A DNA stretch of 64,000 nt from positions 4,092,001 to 4,156,000 of the forward strand of contig OY763072.1 of the NCBI GenBank assembly GCA_963666865.1. The letters are read 5' to 3'. Each line of letters begins with the position of its first letter. Position 1 is the first letter of the stretch. The notes beneath the pieces were generated by a model. It saw nothing but the letters and a program-made list of their open reading frames with translations, was not told where the DNA came from and ran no database searches. The DNA comes from Bin87 sp963666865. Lineage in GTDB: Bacteria; Chloroflexota; Dehalococcoidia; Lucifugimonadales; UBA3495. Both the position numbers and the translations under genes were made by a program. Positions 42,923-52,165 of this stretch are shown here, one piece after another.

Positions 42923-43618
42923 CTAGTCTCCATCGTGGTTCAGCCGGGCGTGGCGAGCGAATATGAGCCGCCGCACCTCGAACACGAAGCCGGGCAGCAC
43001 ATCCTCGCCCGACAGAGTTTCCGGGTTGTCCAGTATCTCAACGGGTCGGCCCGGACGAAAAATGTAAGCCCGCGTTTCGTAGGGGTCAAGATACCAGCCC
43101 AGCCTGGCCCCGCCATCCATCCACTCCTGCGTTTTGGCCAGGCCGTCGGCAAGATTGTCGGTGCGGGAGCGGACTTCAACGACGAAATCCGGGGCGCCAT
43201 CAATGGTGCTCTGATATTCCCGGGAAAGCAACTGTTCGTACCGTTCCTGCGTAATCCAGGAAGCATCAGGAATATAGCGCGCTCCGCTGGGAAGGTTGAA
43301 CATTACCGTAGGCGGGAAACTCAAACCGCCGTGCTCATCCTGCCAGATTGCTACCCTCGAACTGGCCGCTTGTTCGTTAGCACCGCTTTCCCAACCGGAT
43401 GGTGGCATTACAATCAGTTCCCCTTTAGCGGAAATCTCAAAGTCATAGGGTTCGTTGTCGCTAGATAATCGGCACAGTCGTTCACCGAAATCGGGCGCGC
43501 TGGCGTCAATGCCCAGCGCCGACAAGTTGAGGCGTAGTTGGTTCACCAAAGGCATTGCCGGCGCGTCATCGTCGGCAACGGCCGCAGTTATGGCACGGTT
43601 GAGTTCAGCAGTGGTCAT
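42923..43618 (-). CDS. Uma2 family (DUF820) protein
   Basis: A 231-residue Uma2 protein of the subgroup opening with NQLRLNLSALGIDA. Nuclease-fold strands are IPDASWITQERYEQL and APDFVVEVRSRTDNL, followed by LAKTQEWMDGGARLGWYLDPYETRAYIF. It overlaps the next Uma2 gene by 4 bp (ATGA) and is about half identical to it, a clear tandem duplication. The function of Uma2 proteins is not established. Confidence 0.85.
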   Translation of the reverse strand: MTTAELNRAITAAVADDDAPAMPLVNQLRLNLSALGIDASAPDFGERLCRLSSDNEPYDFEISAKGELIVMPPSGWESGANEQAASSRVAIWQDEHGGLSFPPTVMFNLPSGARYIPDASWITQERYEQLLSREYQSTIDGAPDFVVEVRSRTDNLADGLAKTQEWMDGGARLGWYLDPYETRAYIFRPGRPVEILDNPETLSGEDVLPGFVFEVRRLIFARHARLNHDGD

Positions 43619-44295
43619 CCTCCCTCCCGGTAGCGGTCAAACACCAGCCGGCGGACTTCAAACACAAAGCCGGGGAGCACGTCTTCGCCCGACAGGGTTT
43701 CCGGGTCATTCAGGATTTCAACCTCCCTGCCGGCCCGGTAGATATAAACGCGCCGGCCGTAGGGGTCGATGTACCAACCCAGCCGGGCGCCGCCGTCCAT
43801 CCATTCCTGCATCTTGGCCAAGCCGTCAGCCAGGCGGTCGGTGCGGGAGCGCACTTCAACGACGAAATCGGGCGCGCCGGGTATAACGCTAGTGTACTCC
43901 GCGGCACGGAGGGCGTCGTAACGCTCCTGGGTTATCCATGCAGCATCGGGGATATAGATTGCCCTGCTGGGCAAGCGGAACTGCACCGTTTGGGAACAAG
44001 CGTAACCGCCATTTTCGCGGCGCCAAATCCCCAAATCTATGTTCGTTTCGTTTTCCCCTATGTTGCTTTCCCAGCCGGTTGGCGGCATTACGATCAGTTC
44101 TCCTTTGGCCGAGTATTCAAATTTGTAGCCTTCGTTGTCATTCGCCATGCGGAAGAACCGCTCGGCAAAATCCGGCGCGCCGGCATCGATGCCCAACGCC
44201 GACAGGTTCAGCCGCAGCTGCCCTACCAGGAGCAACGGAGCTGCCTCGCCGCTATCCACTGGAACGGCGGCGGCAGTTTTTGCAGCGGTGGTCAT
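43615..44295 (-). CDS. Uma2 family (DUF820) protein
   Basis: A 226-residue paralogue of the preceding gene product (VGQLRLNLSALGIDAGAPDF; IPDAAWITQERYDAL; APDFVVEVRSRTDRL; LAKMQEWMDGGARLGWYIDP). The start at 44295 follows GGTGGAG, 5 bp from the stop of the sulfite-oxidase-like gene, so it is co-transcribed with that gene and with the next Uma2 gene. Confidence 0.85.
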   Translation of the reverse strand: MTTAAKTAAAVPVDSGEAAPLLLVGQLRLNLSALGIDAGAPDFAERFFRMANDNEGYKFEYSAKGELIVMPPTGWESNIGENETNIDLGIWRRENGGYACSQTVQFRLPSRAIYIPDAAWITQERYDALRAAEYTSVIPGAPDFVVEVRSRTDRLADGLAKMQEWMDGGARLGWYIDPYGRRVYIYRAGREVEILNDPETLSGEDVLPGFVFEVRRLVFDRYREGG

Positions 44296-44300
44296 GGCGG

Positions 44301-45521
44301 TTACTCCACCGTGATGTCGTACCCGACGATGGCGCTGAAGTTCTTCCGCATATTGTTGTAGCGCGGCTCGTGGGATTGCACCTGCCCCACGCTGTCCGTG
44401 GCCCGGGACATCACGTTGTATTGGCCGGGCGTGGCGTCCCAAACCCACGACCAGCGGCGCCACATCCAGCGTTCCGACGGCTCTTCCAGCCGGGCCGGCT
44501 GCCACGTCTTGCCGCCGTCCACACTTACGTCCACTTGGGTGATGGCTCCGGATCCGCTCCAGGCGTACCCGCGCACCACGTGCTTGCCGGCGGGCAGCGC
44601 CGTCGTATCGTCGTTGGGCTGCGACACCAACGACTTGACGCCGATGGTGGTGATCAGTTCCTTGTTGGGGTCATCAGGCGAGTCGCCGTAGTAGTAAAAG
44701 TTGTAGTGGTACCAGCAATCCGGTTCGTGGTCCAGAACTTCCAGACGGCGCAGCCACTTGACCGACCAGTTGCCCGACCAGCCCGGCACCAGCAGGCGAA
44801 TGGGCGCACCGTGCAGGTGTTCCAGGACCTGCCCGTTCTGAGCGTAGGCCAGGATGGTATCGGGATGCAGGGCTTTCTGCAAAGGCAGGCCCTTGTCGTA
44901 GAAGAACGGCTCGGTGCCTTCCTCGGCAGTGGCCGGCACCCCTTCGTCCCAGCCCTCGGCGCGGATGTGAGTGGCCCGCCCGGTGAGGCCGGCTTCGTTG
45001 AGGATGGCCGCCAGCGGCACGCCCGTCCACTCGCTGCCGGAGAGAATCATACGCTCTTGGGTACGCGACGGCTTTGGCCCCTCGTCCCTGAAATACTCAA
45101 AATAGGTGGCGTCGCTGCCGGAGCATTCCATCACGGTGCGCACCGAGCGGGACGGAAACCGGCGCACGTCGTCATAGGTCAGGCGCAGCGGCTTCTTGAC
45201 CTCGCCATCGACCGAAAGGGACCAGTCCTTTGCCGCCATCGTCTCCGGCACGCCGAAGTGCTGCACGACGTAATGCAGTTCGGTGGGCGTAATCAGGCCC
45301 TCCAGCTCCATCACGGGAGTGCGAACCCGCTCCGTTTTTCCGTCCGGGCGCTGCAGCGTGACCGGTTCGACCTTCTTGTGCGGCCAGCCGTACCAATTGT
45401 CGGAGTTCTCGCCGGCATCCGACGCGTCGGCGCCGTCCATTTGCAGGAAGTCGGGCCGTGCGGCGTCGCTTGGTAAAGAGTTCGGGGCCTGGGTGTCTGA
45501 CGGGTTCTGCTGAGTGGTCAT
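44301..45521 (-). CDS. Sulfite oxidase-like molybdopterin enzyme
   Basis: A 406-residue protein with an oxidoreductase molybdopterin domain (about 95-270) and a C-terminal Mo-cofactor dimerisation domain (about 285-400). The molybdenum-ligating cysteine is probably Cys133 in RTVMECSGSDATYFE, and HLHGAPIRLLVPGWSGNWSVKWL is the conserved cofactor segment. It would oxidise sulfite to sulfate, like SoxC or sulfite oxidase. There is no twin-arginine or other signal, unlike most bacterial homologues, so a cytoplasmic location is inferred. The start at 45521 has GGAGG upstream. It is in one leftward unit with rhodanese and thiol dioxygenase genes. Confidence 0.85.
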   Translation of the reverse strand: MTTQQNPSDTQAPNSLPSDAARPDFLQMDGADASDAGENSDNWYGWPHKKVEPVTLQRPDGKTERVRTPVMELEGLITPTELHYVVQHFGVPETMAAKDWSLSVDGEVKKPLRLTYDDVRRFPSRSVRTVMECSGSDATYFEYFRDEGPKPSRTQERMILSGSEWTGVPLAAILNEAGLTGRATHIRAEGWDEGVPATAEEGTEPFFYDKGLPLQKALHPDTILAYAQNGQVLEHLHGAPIRLLVPGWSGNWSVKWLRRLEVLDHEPDCWYHYNFYYYGDSPDDPNKELITTIGVKSLVSQPNDDTTALPAGKHVVRGYAWSGSGAITQVDVSVDGGKTWQPARLEEPSERWMWRRWSWVWDATPGQYNVMSRATDSVGQVQSHEPRYNNMRKNFSAIVGYDITVE

Positions 45522-45705
45522 TGGGTTAGCGCCTCCGCGAATATCGTCAATGAAGAGTGCGGGCCGGCCTAGCGCCGACGCTGTGCCAGTTTCCCACGCC
45601 AGCGGCACGGCGGCAAGACCCGCTCCGGCGCCCGTTTGACACCACCGCGTAACGGGGCAACAATCGATGGCGCCCAAGCCCAGCCGACCGTTTCAGGAGA
45701 CGCCG

Positions 45706-45963
45706 ATGACCACCCTGCATATCATAGTCGAGATTGCCGAGCAGGTCCCCACCGGGCGCACCGAGTGGCGCGTTGACTGCGCCGAATGCGGCTGGTACGA
45801 CATCTTTGACGACCGCCGCCGGGCCGAGGACGCCGCCACCCGCCACGTCGGCGAAGCCCACGCCGGCGAAACTGCCTACAACCGCATCGTCCAGACCCTG
45901 CGCATCGAGCCGAACCCGGAGGAAAGCGACCTGGTGGAGACGCCCCGGGATGCCGGCAGCTAG
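45706..45963 (+). CDS. Small zinc-finger-like protein
   Basis: An 85-residue protein starting after CAGGAGA. Its middle, CAECGWYD then HVGEAH about 20 residues later, gives a C-x2-C-x(about 20)-H-x4-H arrangement typical of a C2H2-type zinc site. The rest is acidic. It is the only forward gene in this leftward block, and its end overlaps the end of a Uma2 gene by 4 bp. Nucleic-acid binding is possible; no specific role can be named. Confidence 0.6.
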   Translation: MTTLHIIVEIAEQVPTGRTEWRVDCAECGWYDIFDDRRRAEDAATRHVGEAHAGETAYNRIVQTLRIEPNPEESDLVETPRDAGS

Positions 45964-46649
45964 GCGTCGTGCGTCTCGTAACGGTCAAAAACCAGCCGTC
46001 TGACCTCAAACACAAAACCGGGCAGCACGTCCTCGCCGGCAAGCGTTTCCGGGTCGTCCAGTATTTCAACCTCCCGCCCAACCCGGTACACATAGACGCG
46101 CCGCCGGTAAGGATCGATGTACCAGCCCAACAGCGCGCCGGCGTCCATCCATTCCTGCATCTTCGCCAGGCCGACCCGCAAGCTGTCCGACTGGGAATGC
46201 AGTTCAATCACGAAATCCGGCGCTCCATTAATCGTTCCCTGCCGCTCCGCCGACGTCATGCTGGCGTACCGCTCCTGGTTGATCCAGGACGCATCTGGCA
46301 TGTATTGGGCGCCGCTGGTCAGGCGGAACATCGCAGTTTGGGGAAAGGTGCGTCCCGGGTTTTCCAGGCCCCAGCCATACAACGCATAGCTGATGCCCTG
46401 CTCACCGTGGCTTCCTTCGGCTCCGGTAGGAGGCATAACAATCAGTTCTCCCTGGGCTGAATATTCCAACTTGTACAAGTAATTGTCGTTGGCGAACTGA
46501 AAAAACCGCTCGGTGAAGTCCGGCGCCAGGTGGTCAACGCCCAACGCGGCCAGGTTCAGCCGCAACTGGCCAACCAGCGGGAAGGGCGGAAAGTCCTCGG
46601 TATCATCCGTCGCCGGGGCAACAGGTGATTTTGGGGCCTGTGTCGTCAT
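45960..46649 (-). CDS. Uma2 family (DUF820) protein
   Basis: A 229-residue Uma2 protein of the same subgroup as the pair at 42923-44295 (LVGQLRLNLAALGVDHLAPDF; MPDASWINQERYASM; APDFVIELHSQSDSL; LAKMQEWMDAGALLGWYIDP). The start at 46649 follows AAGGTGG. It sits 29 bp downstream of the rhodanese gene, between it and the sulfite-oxidase-like gene. Confidence 0.85.
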   Translation of the reverse strand: MTTQAPKSPVAPATDDTEDFPPFPLVGQLRLNLAALGVDHLAPDFTERFFQFANDNYLYKLEYSAQGELIVMPPTGAEGSHGEQGISYALYGWGLENPGRTFPQTAMFRLTSGAQYMPDASWINQERYASMTSAERQGTINGAPDFVIELHSQSDSLRVGLAKMQEWMDAGALLGWYIDPYRRRVYVYRVGREVEILDDPETLAGEDVLPGFVFEVRRLVFDRYETHDA

Positions 46650-46678
46650 AACGCCACCTTCTTCGAGGCGAAGGGCCA

Positions 46679-48298
46679 TCACGCGCCCGGCGCGTATTTT
46701 TCGCCCAGCGCCGTTTCCCAGCGCAGGTAGTGCTGCATATCGGCGTAGGTGCGGTCCGGGCCGCTGAACACGATGTCGGCGGGGGTGCGCATCACCCCGG
46801 TGAGACCCTCTTCTACCGGCAAACGGGCCGCCCGCCACGCCGTCATCCCTCCCGTCAAAGCCGAGATGTTTGCGTAACCCATCTGACGCAGCGCCGCCGC
46901 CGCCAGCAGGGATTGCCGGCCGTCCACGCAGGTCACCACCACCCCGGCATCCGTCGCCGGGACGTGCTCTCCCACTTGCCATTCCAGCCAACCACGAGGG
47001 ACCCAACGGCTGCCTGGAACGTGGCCGCGGGCGAAGTCCTGGCTGGTATCCACGAAGATGACCACATCCGGCGGGTCGTCGTGCAGTTCAAGAGCGTGTA
47101 CGGTAGGCACGGACTCGCGGGCGTCCACGAGAAGCTCCGATTCGCTGTCGCCACTGATTGAGCCGTCGCTGAGGGCGCTCAGGCTGAAACCTGATTCCAG
47201 AGGCCGCCCGGCGGCAACCCAGGCAGCGGTGCCGCCGTCCAGCGCGTACACTTCCTCATAGCCTAGCTGCCGATACCAGGACGCCGTAAGCGTCGCCCGG
47301 GCTTTGCCGTCGCAACAGAATACAACTGGCGCGTTCTTCACCACCGCTACGTCGTCGCTGCGCTGGACGCATTGGCCTCCGGGGAACCAGCGGAAACCTG
47401 GAATCCTCCCGCGATCGTACTCCTCGGAAGTTCGAACGTCGATGAAATAAACGCTTTCGCTGATGCTGCGGTCGGCGAGTTGGTCCAGCCCTTGGATATC
47501 CAGAAACCGGACGCCATCCTCGGCGGCGCAACGGTCGGCGTAGGCTTCGGCAGCGGCGCGGCCTTCTTCGCTTACTCGGGGCAACAGGTCCCGATCGGCG
47601 CCGGCCTCCAGCTCGTAGCCGGCCAGTACCCAGCCGGAAGTACCATTTTTCAGGCCCACCACATCGCGGTCCAGCCCCATCCGTTGCAGCACCCGGGTTC
47701 CGATAATGCTGCGAGTGCGCCCGGCACAATTGACTACGACCGTCGTATCCGGGTCCAGATCCGCGGTGACGTCGGTGATGCGCAGGGCCAGTTCCCCGCC
47801 CGGGAGGCTGCGTCCGCCGGGGATGCAGAAACGGCGGTATTCCTCCGGCGTCCGGGTATCGAGAATAACCATCTTGTCGCCCCGGTCCATGCGGGTTTTT
47901 AACTCGATGGCGTCGATTTCCGGCACATGGTGGACCACTTCCACCTTCTCGCCGAAATCCTTGCTGGGAACGTTGACGCCCCATTCGGTGGGATAATCCA
48001 GGCTCATCCAGCGGTTGACGCCCCCCTCCAGCCATCCCACGTTGGAGAACCCCATCGCCTCGGCGGTCTCAACGGCGCGGGCCACCCGGCGGCCATCATC
48101 GTCGCAGAGCACCAGCAGCGTGCGGGGATGCGGCAACGCCGTTGGCAGGTTGAATTCCAGCATCCGTCGGGGGATGAGGCTACTGCCCGGAATGTGGCTG
48201 GCGTTGTACTCCCCAGGTTCGCGGACATCCACCAGGGCAAATTGAGCGGTCCCTTTGAAAAGTTCGTCCAGTTGGGCAGGCGTGATTGACTCGGCCAT
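46679..48298 (-). CDS. Four-domain rhodanese-type sulfurtransferase
   Basis: A 539-residue protein made of four tandem rhodanese domains. Each keeps a cysteine in its active-site loop: Cys65 (LCDDDGRR), Cys191 (NCAGRTRS), Cys329 (CCDGKARA) and Cys457 (TCVDGRQS). The opening motifs are also repeated (LVDVREPGEY, ILDTRTPEEY, FIDVRTSEEY, FVDTSQDFARG). It transfers sulfane sulfur, for example between persulfide, thiosulfate and sulfite. Four intact catalytic loops are unusual, since double-domain rhodaneses commonly have one inactive domain. It lies between a thiol dioxygenase and a sulfite-oxidase-like gene. Confidence 0.9.
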   Translation of the reverse strand: MAESITPAQLDELFKGTAQFALVDVREPGEYNASHIPGSSLIPRRMLEFNLPTALPHPRTLLVLCDDDGRRVARAVETAEAMGFSNVGWLEGGVNRWMSLDYPTEWGVNVPSKDFGEKVEVVHHVPEIDAIELKTRMDRGDKMVILDTRTPEEYRRFCIPGGRSLPGGELALRITDVTADLDPDTTVVVNCAGRTRSIIGTRVLQRMGLDRDVVGLKNGTSGWVLAGYELEAGADRDLLPRVSEEGRAAAEAYADRCAAEDGVRFLDIQGLDQLADRSISESVYFIDVRTSEEYDRGRIPGFRWFPGGQCVQRSDDVAVVKNAPVVFCCDGKARATLTASWYRQLGYEEVYALDGGTAAWVAAGRPLESGFSLSALSDGSISGDSESELLVDARESVPTVHALELHDDPPDVVIFVDTSQDFARGHVPGSRWVPRGWLEWQVGEHVPATDAGVVVTCVDGRQSLLAAAALRQMGYANISALTGGMTAWRAARLPVEEGLTGVMRTPADIVFSGPDRTYADMQHYLRWETALGEKYAPGA

Positions 48299-48360
48299 GG
48301 GAACACCTCCGTACCCGACGGGGTCGGGGCTAACATTCTCCGCCCCAGACGGTTGGTTGG

Positions 48361-48948
48361 TTAGCAGTTATCGTACTTTTCGGTCATCATCTGGCGTATG
48401 GCGCCAGTTTCCAGATTGTAGCGCACCCGCTCAAGGCCGCGCAGGTCTTGGCCGTACACGTGGATCTCCACGGTGGGACGGTCGGTGAAGTTGTCCATCT
48501 GGTGTATTTCATCCACTTCCGGTATCAGCAGAGTGATTTCTCCGGGTTTGACCACGGCGGAACGGTCCTGTTCCAGTTGCGCCCAATCGTCGCGTTCGCG
48601 GTCATCCACCCGGCGGAAGCGGGTTTCGGTGAGGGCGTTGTCCATGACGCCGATCATGCCCCAGGTCCGGTGGTCGTGGGGCGCGGCGTGGTCGCCCGGA
48701 CCCCATACCACGGCGGTTACGAGCAGGCCGCTGTCGGGGCTGTGGCGCAGCAGCCACGAGCCATGATTGGCCCGTCCCCCCGCGCCGACGGGTTGCCGGA
48801 ACCGCTCCGGGATGGCGTCGGGATTGGCGATCAGGCGGGATAGAGCGTCGGAGCCCTTGTCGAAAATCTTTTCCTGATTGGGCTGGCTCACCAGCAGATC
48901 GTTCATATCGTGAACGAAATCGTCCAGCGTGTATTTGACGGCTACCAT
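48361..48948 (-). CDS. Cysteine dioxygenase-type thiol dioxygenase
   Basis: A 195-residue cupin of the cysteine dioxygenase family. The iron ligands are predicted as His91 and His93 (APHDHRTWGMIGV) and His149 (EIHQMDN). It adds dioxygen to the thiol of cysteine or 3-mercaptopropionate, giving a sulfinate. Downstream on the same strand are a rhodanese (62 bp later) and a sulfite-oxidase-like enzyme, so the cluster fits oxidation of a thiol to sulfinate, sulfite and sulfate. The exact substrate is not determined by sequence. Confidence 0.87.
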   Translation of the reverse strand: MVAVKYTLDDFVHDMNDLLVSQPNQEKIFDKGSDALSRLIANPDAIPERFRQPVGAGGRANHGSWLLRHSPDSGLLVTAVVWGPGDHAAPHDHRTWGMIGVMDNALTETRFRRVDDRERDDWAQLEQDRSAVVKPGEITLLIPEVDEIHQMDNFTDRPTVEIHVYGQDLRGLERVRYNLETGAIRQMMTEKYDNC

Positions 48949-49092
48949 GGCGGCTCCTCCGTATGCTTGGTGGAGGCAGTGTACGCGGCGATGGCGGGCA
49001 GTGGCAAGGCAGGCATTGCCGGCGTTGCTATACTAACCGCCGGTATCCACACTTGGGCGGAAATCACCGAAATCACCAGCGGAGGCAAAGCA

Positions 49093-50145
49093 ATGTCCGA
49101 CCAGATCAAAATATCCATGCGCGTTCCCGGGACTTCGCCAATGCCCGAGCTGTTGAAAATGATACGACAGATCGAGGAACTTGGTTTCGACGGAGCCGGG
49201 ATCCTCGACAGCCAGATGATCTGCCGCGACACCTTCGTCACCATGGGACTGGCAGCCAGCGCCACCAGCACGCTGCGGCTGTTCCCGGCGGTAACCAACC
49301 CCTTCGGACGTATCCCGTCGGTGCTGGCGGGAGCCGCGCAGACCGTCGCGGAGATCGCGCCAGGGCGGACCAAGTTCATCATTGGCACCGGATACACCTC
49401 GGCCAGCACCATCGGACGCCGGCCGGCCACCCTGCGCCAGATGCGGCGCTGCATCATGGAAGTCAAGGCACTGCTGGCCGGTGAAACGGTGGACTACAAC
49501 GGAATGTCCAACCGCCTGGACTTTGCGGGGAGCGACGGCGGACACGGCGTGCCGGTGCTGATGGCTGCCTCCGGGCCGCGCTCCCTGGAGCTGGCCGGCG
49601 AGGTGGCCGACGGCGCGTTGGTCCTGGTCGGGTACACGCCCGGCATAGTGGGCAAGGCCCTGGAACACCTGGAGACCGGCGCCAAACGCAGCGGGCGCAC
49701 GCTGGGCGACCTGGACGTCGTGTTCGCCGTCCGTACCTGCGTCGCCGACTCCAACGAGGAAGCGCGTCGGTTGGCCCGGCCCGTCGCGGTACATTGGGGC
49801 CTGTTGTGGGGCGGCCCCAACTGGCTGCCCTATTCCGGACTGGACATCCCGGACTACGAGGTTCCCCAGGCCGCGCGGGATGTCTATCCCGACCTTGGCC
49901 ACGCGCCGAACTGGGACGAGGCCATCGAACTTACGCAATTCGTCAGCGACGAGGTGAACACGCAGCTTTGCGACGCCCTGGGTCTCATCGGCACCCCGGA
50001 ACACTGCACCGAACGCATCCGGGAAATGGCGCAGCATGGCGTCAATCAGCTGTACCTGATGCCCTGCCTGACCTTCGCGCCGCCGGAGGCAGAGGTGAGG
50101 GCTTTCGGCGAGCGGATCATACCGGCGCTGGCGGCCCAACCATAA
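49093..50145 (+). CDS. Luciferase-like (LLM class) flavin/F420-dependent oxidoreductase
   Basis: A 350-residue TIM-barrel protein of the LLM family. It has PELLKMIRQIEELGFDGAGILDSQ, FVTMGLAASATSTLRLFPAVTNPFGR, ERIREMAQHGVNQLYLMPCL near the end, and a typical PVLMAASGPRSLELAGEVADG strand. Relatives use F420 or FMN. The start at 49093 follows GGAGG; a TATACT -10-like hexamer lies at 49029-49034 in the 144-bp divergent gap with the thiol dioxygenase gene. The substrate is unknown. Confidence 0.85.
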   Translation: MSDQIKISMRVPGTSPMPELLKMIRQIEELGFDGAGILDSQMICRDTFVTMGLAASATSTLRLFPAVTNPFGRIPSVLAGAAQTVAEIAPGRTKFIIGTGYTSASTIGRRPATLRQMRRCIMEVKALLAGETVDYNGMSNRLDFAGSDGGHGVPVLMAASGPRSLELAGEVADGALVLVGYTPGIVGKALEHLETGAKRSGRTLGDLDVVFAVRTCVADSNEEARRLARPVAVHWGLLWGGPNWLPYSGLDIPDYEVPQAARDVYPDLGHAPNWDEAIELTQFVSDEVNTQLCDALGLIGTPEHCTERIREMAQHGVNQLYLMPCLTFAPPEAEVRAFGERIIPALAAQP

Positions 50146-50186
50146 CCAAAGGGCCGCCGCATTGCTGCGACGACCCTGGCAGAACG

Positions 50187-50219
50187 GACGGCCAGCGCGG
50201 GGAGGGAGCGCCGGCCGTC
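50187..50219. terminator. Hairpin between convergent genes
   Basis: Arms GACGGCC-A-GCGC and GCGC-C-GGCCGTC pair with one A/C mismatch around a 9-nt loop. It lies between the converging ends of the LLM oxidoreductase gene and a small leftward gene, where a bidirectional terminator is expected. There is no long T-run on either side. Confidence 0.5.
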
Positions 50220-50234
50220 GTTGACCGGCGTTGG

Positions 50235-50537
50235 CTAGGCCAACTTGGTGTAACCGTCAGCGAAGCCCTTGGCCTCGGCAATTTCCCGGTTCAGCCGGTC
50301 GCGCTGGGTCATGCCCGGGCCGGCCAGGAGGTTCCAGGCACGGACGAGAGTGGCGGCGATGACCGTGTGCAGCAGCGGCTTGCGGGAAACATCCCACTCC
50401 TTGATCAGGTCGGCGGGAGTTTCCGGGATGCGAGAAACGTCAACGGCAGCGGCCGGCGCAATGGTGGCGGCAGGGGCAGCGGCGTTTTCGGCAACCGCGG
50501 TGTTGGCCTCGTTTTCGTGTTTCAGTGCGGTAACCAT
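50235..50537 (-). CDS. Hypothetical protein
   Basis: A 100-residue protein starting at 50537 after a strong GGAGGAAC. The N-terminal half is alanine-rich and disordered-looking. The C-terminal half has DVSRIPETPADLIKEWDVSRKPLLHTVIAATLVRAWNL and MTQRDRLNREIAEAKGFADG. The family is not recognised. Upstream lies about 170 bp of unusually AT-rich DNA, probably its promoter region. Confidence 0.5.
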   Translation of the reverse strand: MVTALKHENEANTAVAENAAAPAATIAPAAAVDVSRIPETPADLIKEWDVSRKPLLHTVIAATLVRAWNLLAGPGMTQRDRLNREIAEAKGFADGYTKLA

Positions 50538-50712
50538 TTTGTTCCTCCAGCAGGTTGATATTGTTTTCCTGCTTTCATCTGTAAATATGATACTGCTCGT
50601 CTGGTATTCCGTCAATAGATATTTCATCATAGTCTATATCTGAATTAACAATATTAATGGGCAGGTCAGCAGCCCGCCCATTGCGCCCTGAGCCGTTCCG
50701 GTTGTGGCCGGG

Positions 50713-52155
50713 TTACAAGGCCAGCTTGCCCGGATTCATGATGCCCGCCGGATCCAGCGCCCGCTTGATGCTCAGCAGAGCATCGCGATTGACCCCCAAC
50801 TCGCGGGCCAGCAGGTGATGCAGCTTGATGCCCACACCGTGGCAGTATTCCATTATTCCGCCCATGTCCTGGGCCAGAGTGAGAACTTCGTCCACCCCGG
50901 CCGCCAGGTTGGCGCGCACGTCGGCGTCGTAGCCGTCTCGGCCCTCCACGCGCCGGTCGCCGTCGGGCACGACCAGCATGGAGAAGAACTCCGGCCGGCT
51001 CCAGAGGCAGTATTCCACAACCCTGATTTTGCGGTCTTCCAGCAATTCGTCGGCGCGGCTGCGGTACTCCAGCACCCGGTCGGCGGGCAGGCTCATGTGC
51101 AGGTAGTCAAAGGTGCGGCCCCATTGCCGCTGCCATTTCTCGGCGCGGGGCCGCCCCAGGGCCGTTTTGCGGTAGTTAAGCGCCGAGTCGTGGCGGTGCC
51201 GCCAGTAAACCAGGGTCGGCTCCGGCCCCACGTTCCAGCCGCCGGCGTCGTCGCATACGGCCAGCGTGCGCTCCAGGGCAGCGTCCACCCCCTCCCGGTA
51301 TCCCTCAAACAGCAGGTGCAGCAGGACGCCCTCGCTGTCCTCGGTCAGGTCCAGCAGCGTGGGACGAATGCCCAACGCCGCCATCTCCGACACGGCGGCG
51401 AATCCATCCTCGAACTCAGCGAACTCCATGGTGGCGAAGGAGGCGGCTTCCGGCTGGCGAAACACCTTAACGGTCGCCTTGGTGATGATTCCAAAGGTGC
51501 CCTCAGCGCCGATGAACAGGTGGTTCAGATTGGGGCCGCTGGACTGCTTGGGAACCCCACGGGTTTCGATAATCCGCCCGTCGGGAAGCACCACTTCCAA
51601 CGCCACCACCTGATCGCCCATGGGGCCGTAGGCGGCAGCCCGGTAGCCGACTCCGTTGGTGGAGATTGTTCCGGCAACGCTGGCGATGGGAACGCTGTAG
51701 GGATCATGGCCCGGCATCAGGCCGTAAGGTTCCAGGGCATCGTAAAGGTCCTGGAGGATCATCCCCGCCTCAACCTCGGCGGTCTGCGAGACGGTATCAA
51801 CGTGCCGCAGACGATTGAGCCGGCCCAGGTCCAAAATGATCCCGCCCGCCACGGGCAGGATGCCGCCCATGACGCCGGTGCCGCCACCGTAGGGTATTAC
51901 CGGTATGCCGCGCTGTTGGGCCAACGCAACGATGCGGGAGACCTGGTCAGTATCAGCCGGCCGCACTATCACGTCGGCCAGCCGGTCAAAGGCGGCGTCG
52001 GCGTAGTAGGCGCGGTAGGGCGTCAGGGCGTCGGCGGAGTAACGGTCAAGAGCCGCCGCGTCGGTCAGGATATGCTCGGGGCCGACGATTTGGGCCAGGC
52101 TGGCGATGACATCGGGCCAATCCACCGCCAGGGTTGAACGCGGGGCTTCTGACAC
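50713..52155 (-). CDS. FAD-binding oxidase, glycolate oxidase GlcD-like
   Basis: A 480-residue FAD-linked oxidase of the vanillyl-alcohol oxidase/GlcD group. The PP-loop IPVIPYGGGTGVMGGILPVAGG and TISTNGVGYRAAAYGPMGDQV bind FAD. The C terminus KRALDPAGIMNPGKL is the family signature ending. It would oxidise a 2-hydroxy acid such as glycolate or D-lactate. The GTG start at 52155 lies 10 bp after the cysS stop, so the two genes are co-transcribed. Confidence 0.85.
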   Translation of the reverse strand: MSEAPRSTLAVDWPDVIASLAQIVGPEHILTDAAALDRYSADALTPYRAYYADAAFDRLADVIVRPADTDQVSRIVALAQQRGIPVIPYGGGTGVMGGILPVAGGIILDLGRLNRLRHVDTVSQTAEVEAGMILQDLYDALEPYGLMPGHDPYSVPIASVAGTISTNGVGYRAAAYGPMGDQVVALEVVLPDGRIIETRGVPKQSSGPNLNHLFIGAEGTFGIITKATVKVFRQPEAASFATMEFAEFEDGFAAVSEMAALGIRPTLLDLTEDSEGVLLHLLFEGYREGVDAALERTLAVCDDAGGWNVGPEPTLVYWRHRHDSALNYRKTALGRPRAEKWQRQWGRTFDYLHMSLPADRVLEYRSRADELLEDRKIRVVEYCLWSRPEFFSMLVVPDGDRRVEGRDGYDADVRANLAAGVDEVLTLAQDMGGIMEYCHGVGIKLHHLLARELGVNRDALLSIKRALDPAGIMNPGKLAL

Positions 52156-52165
52156 GGATGCACCA

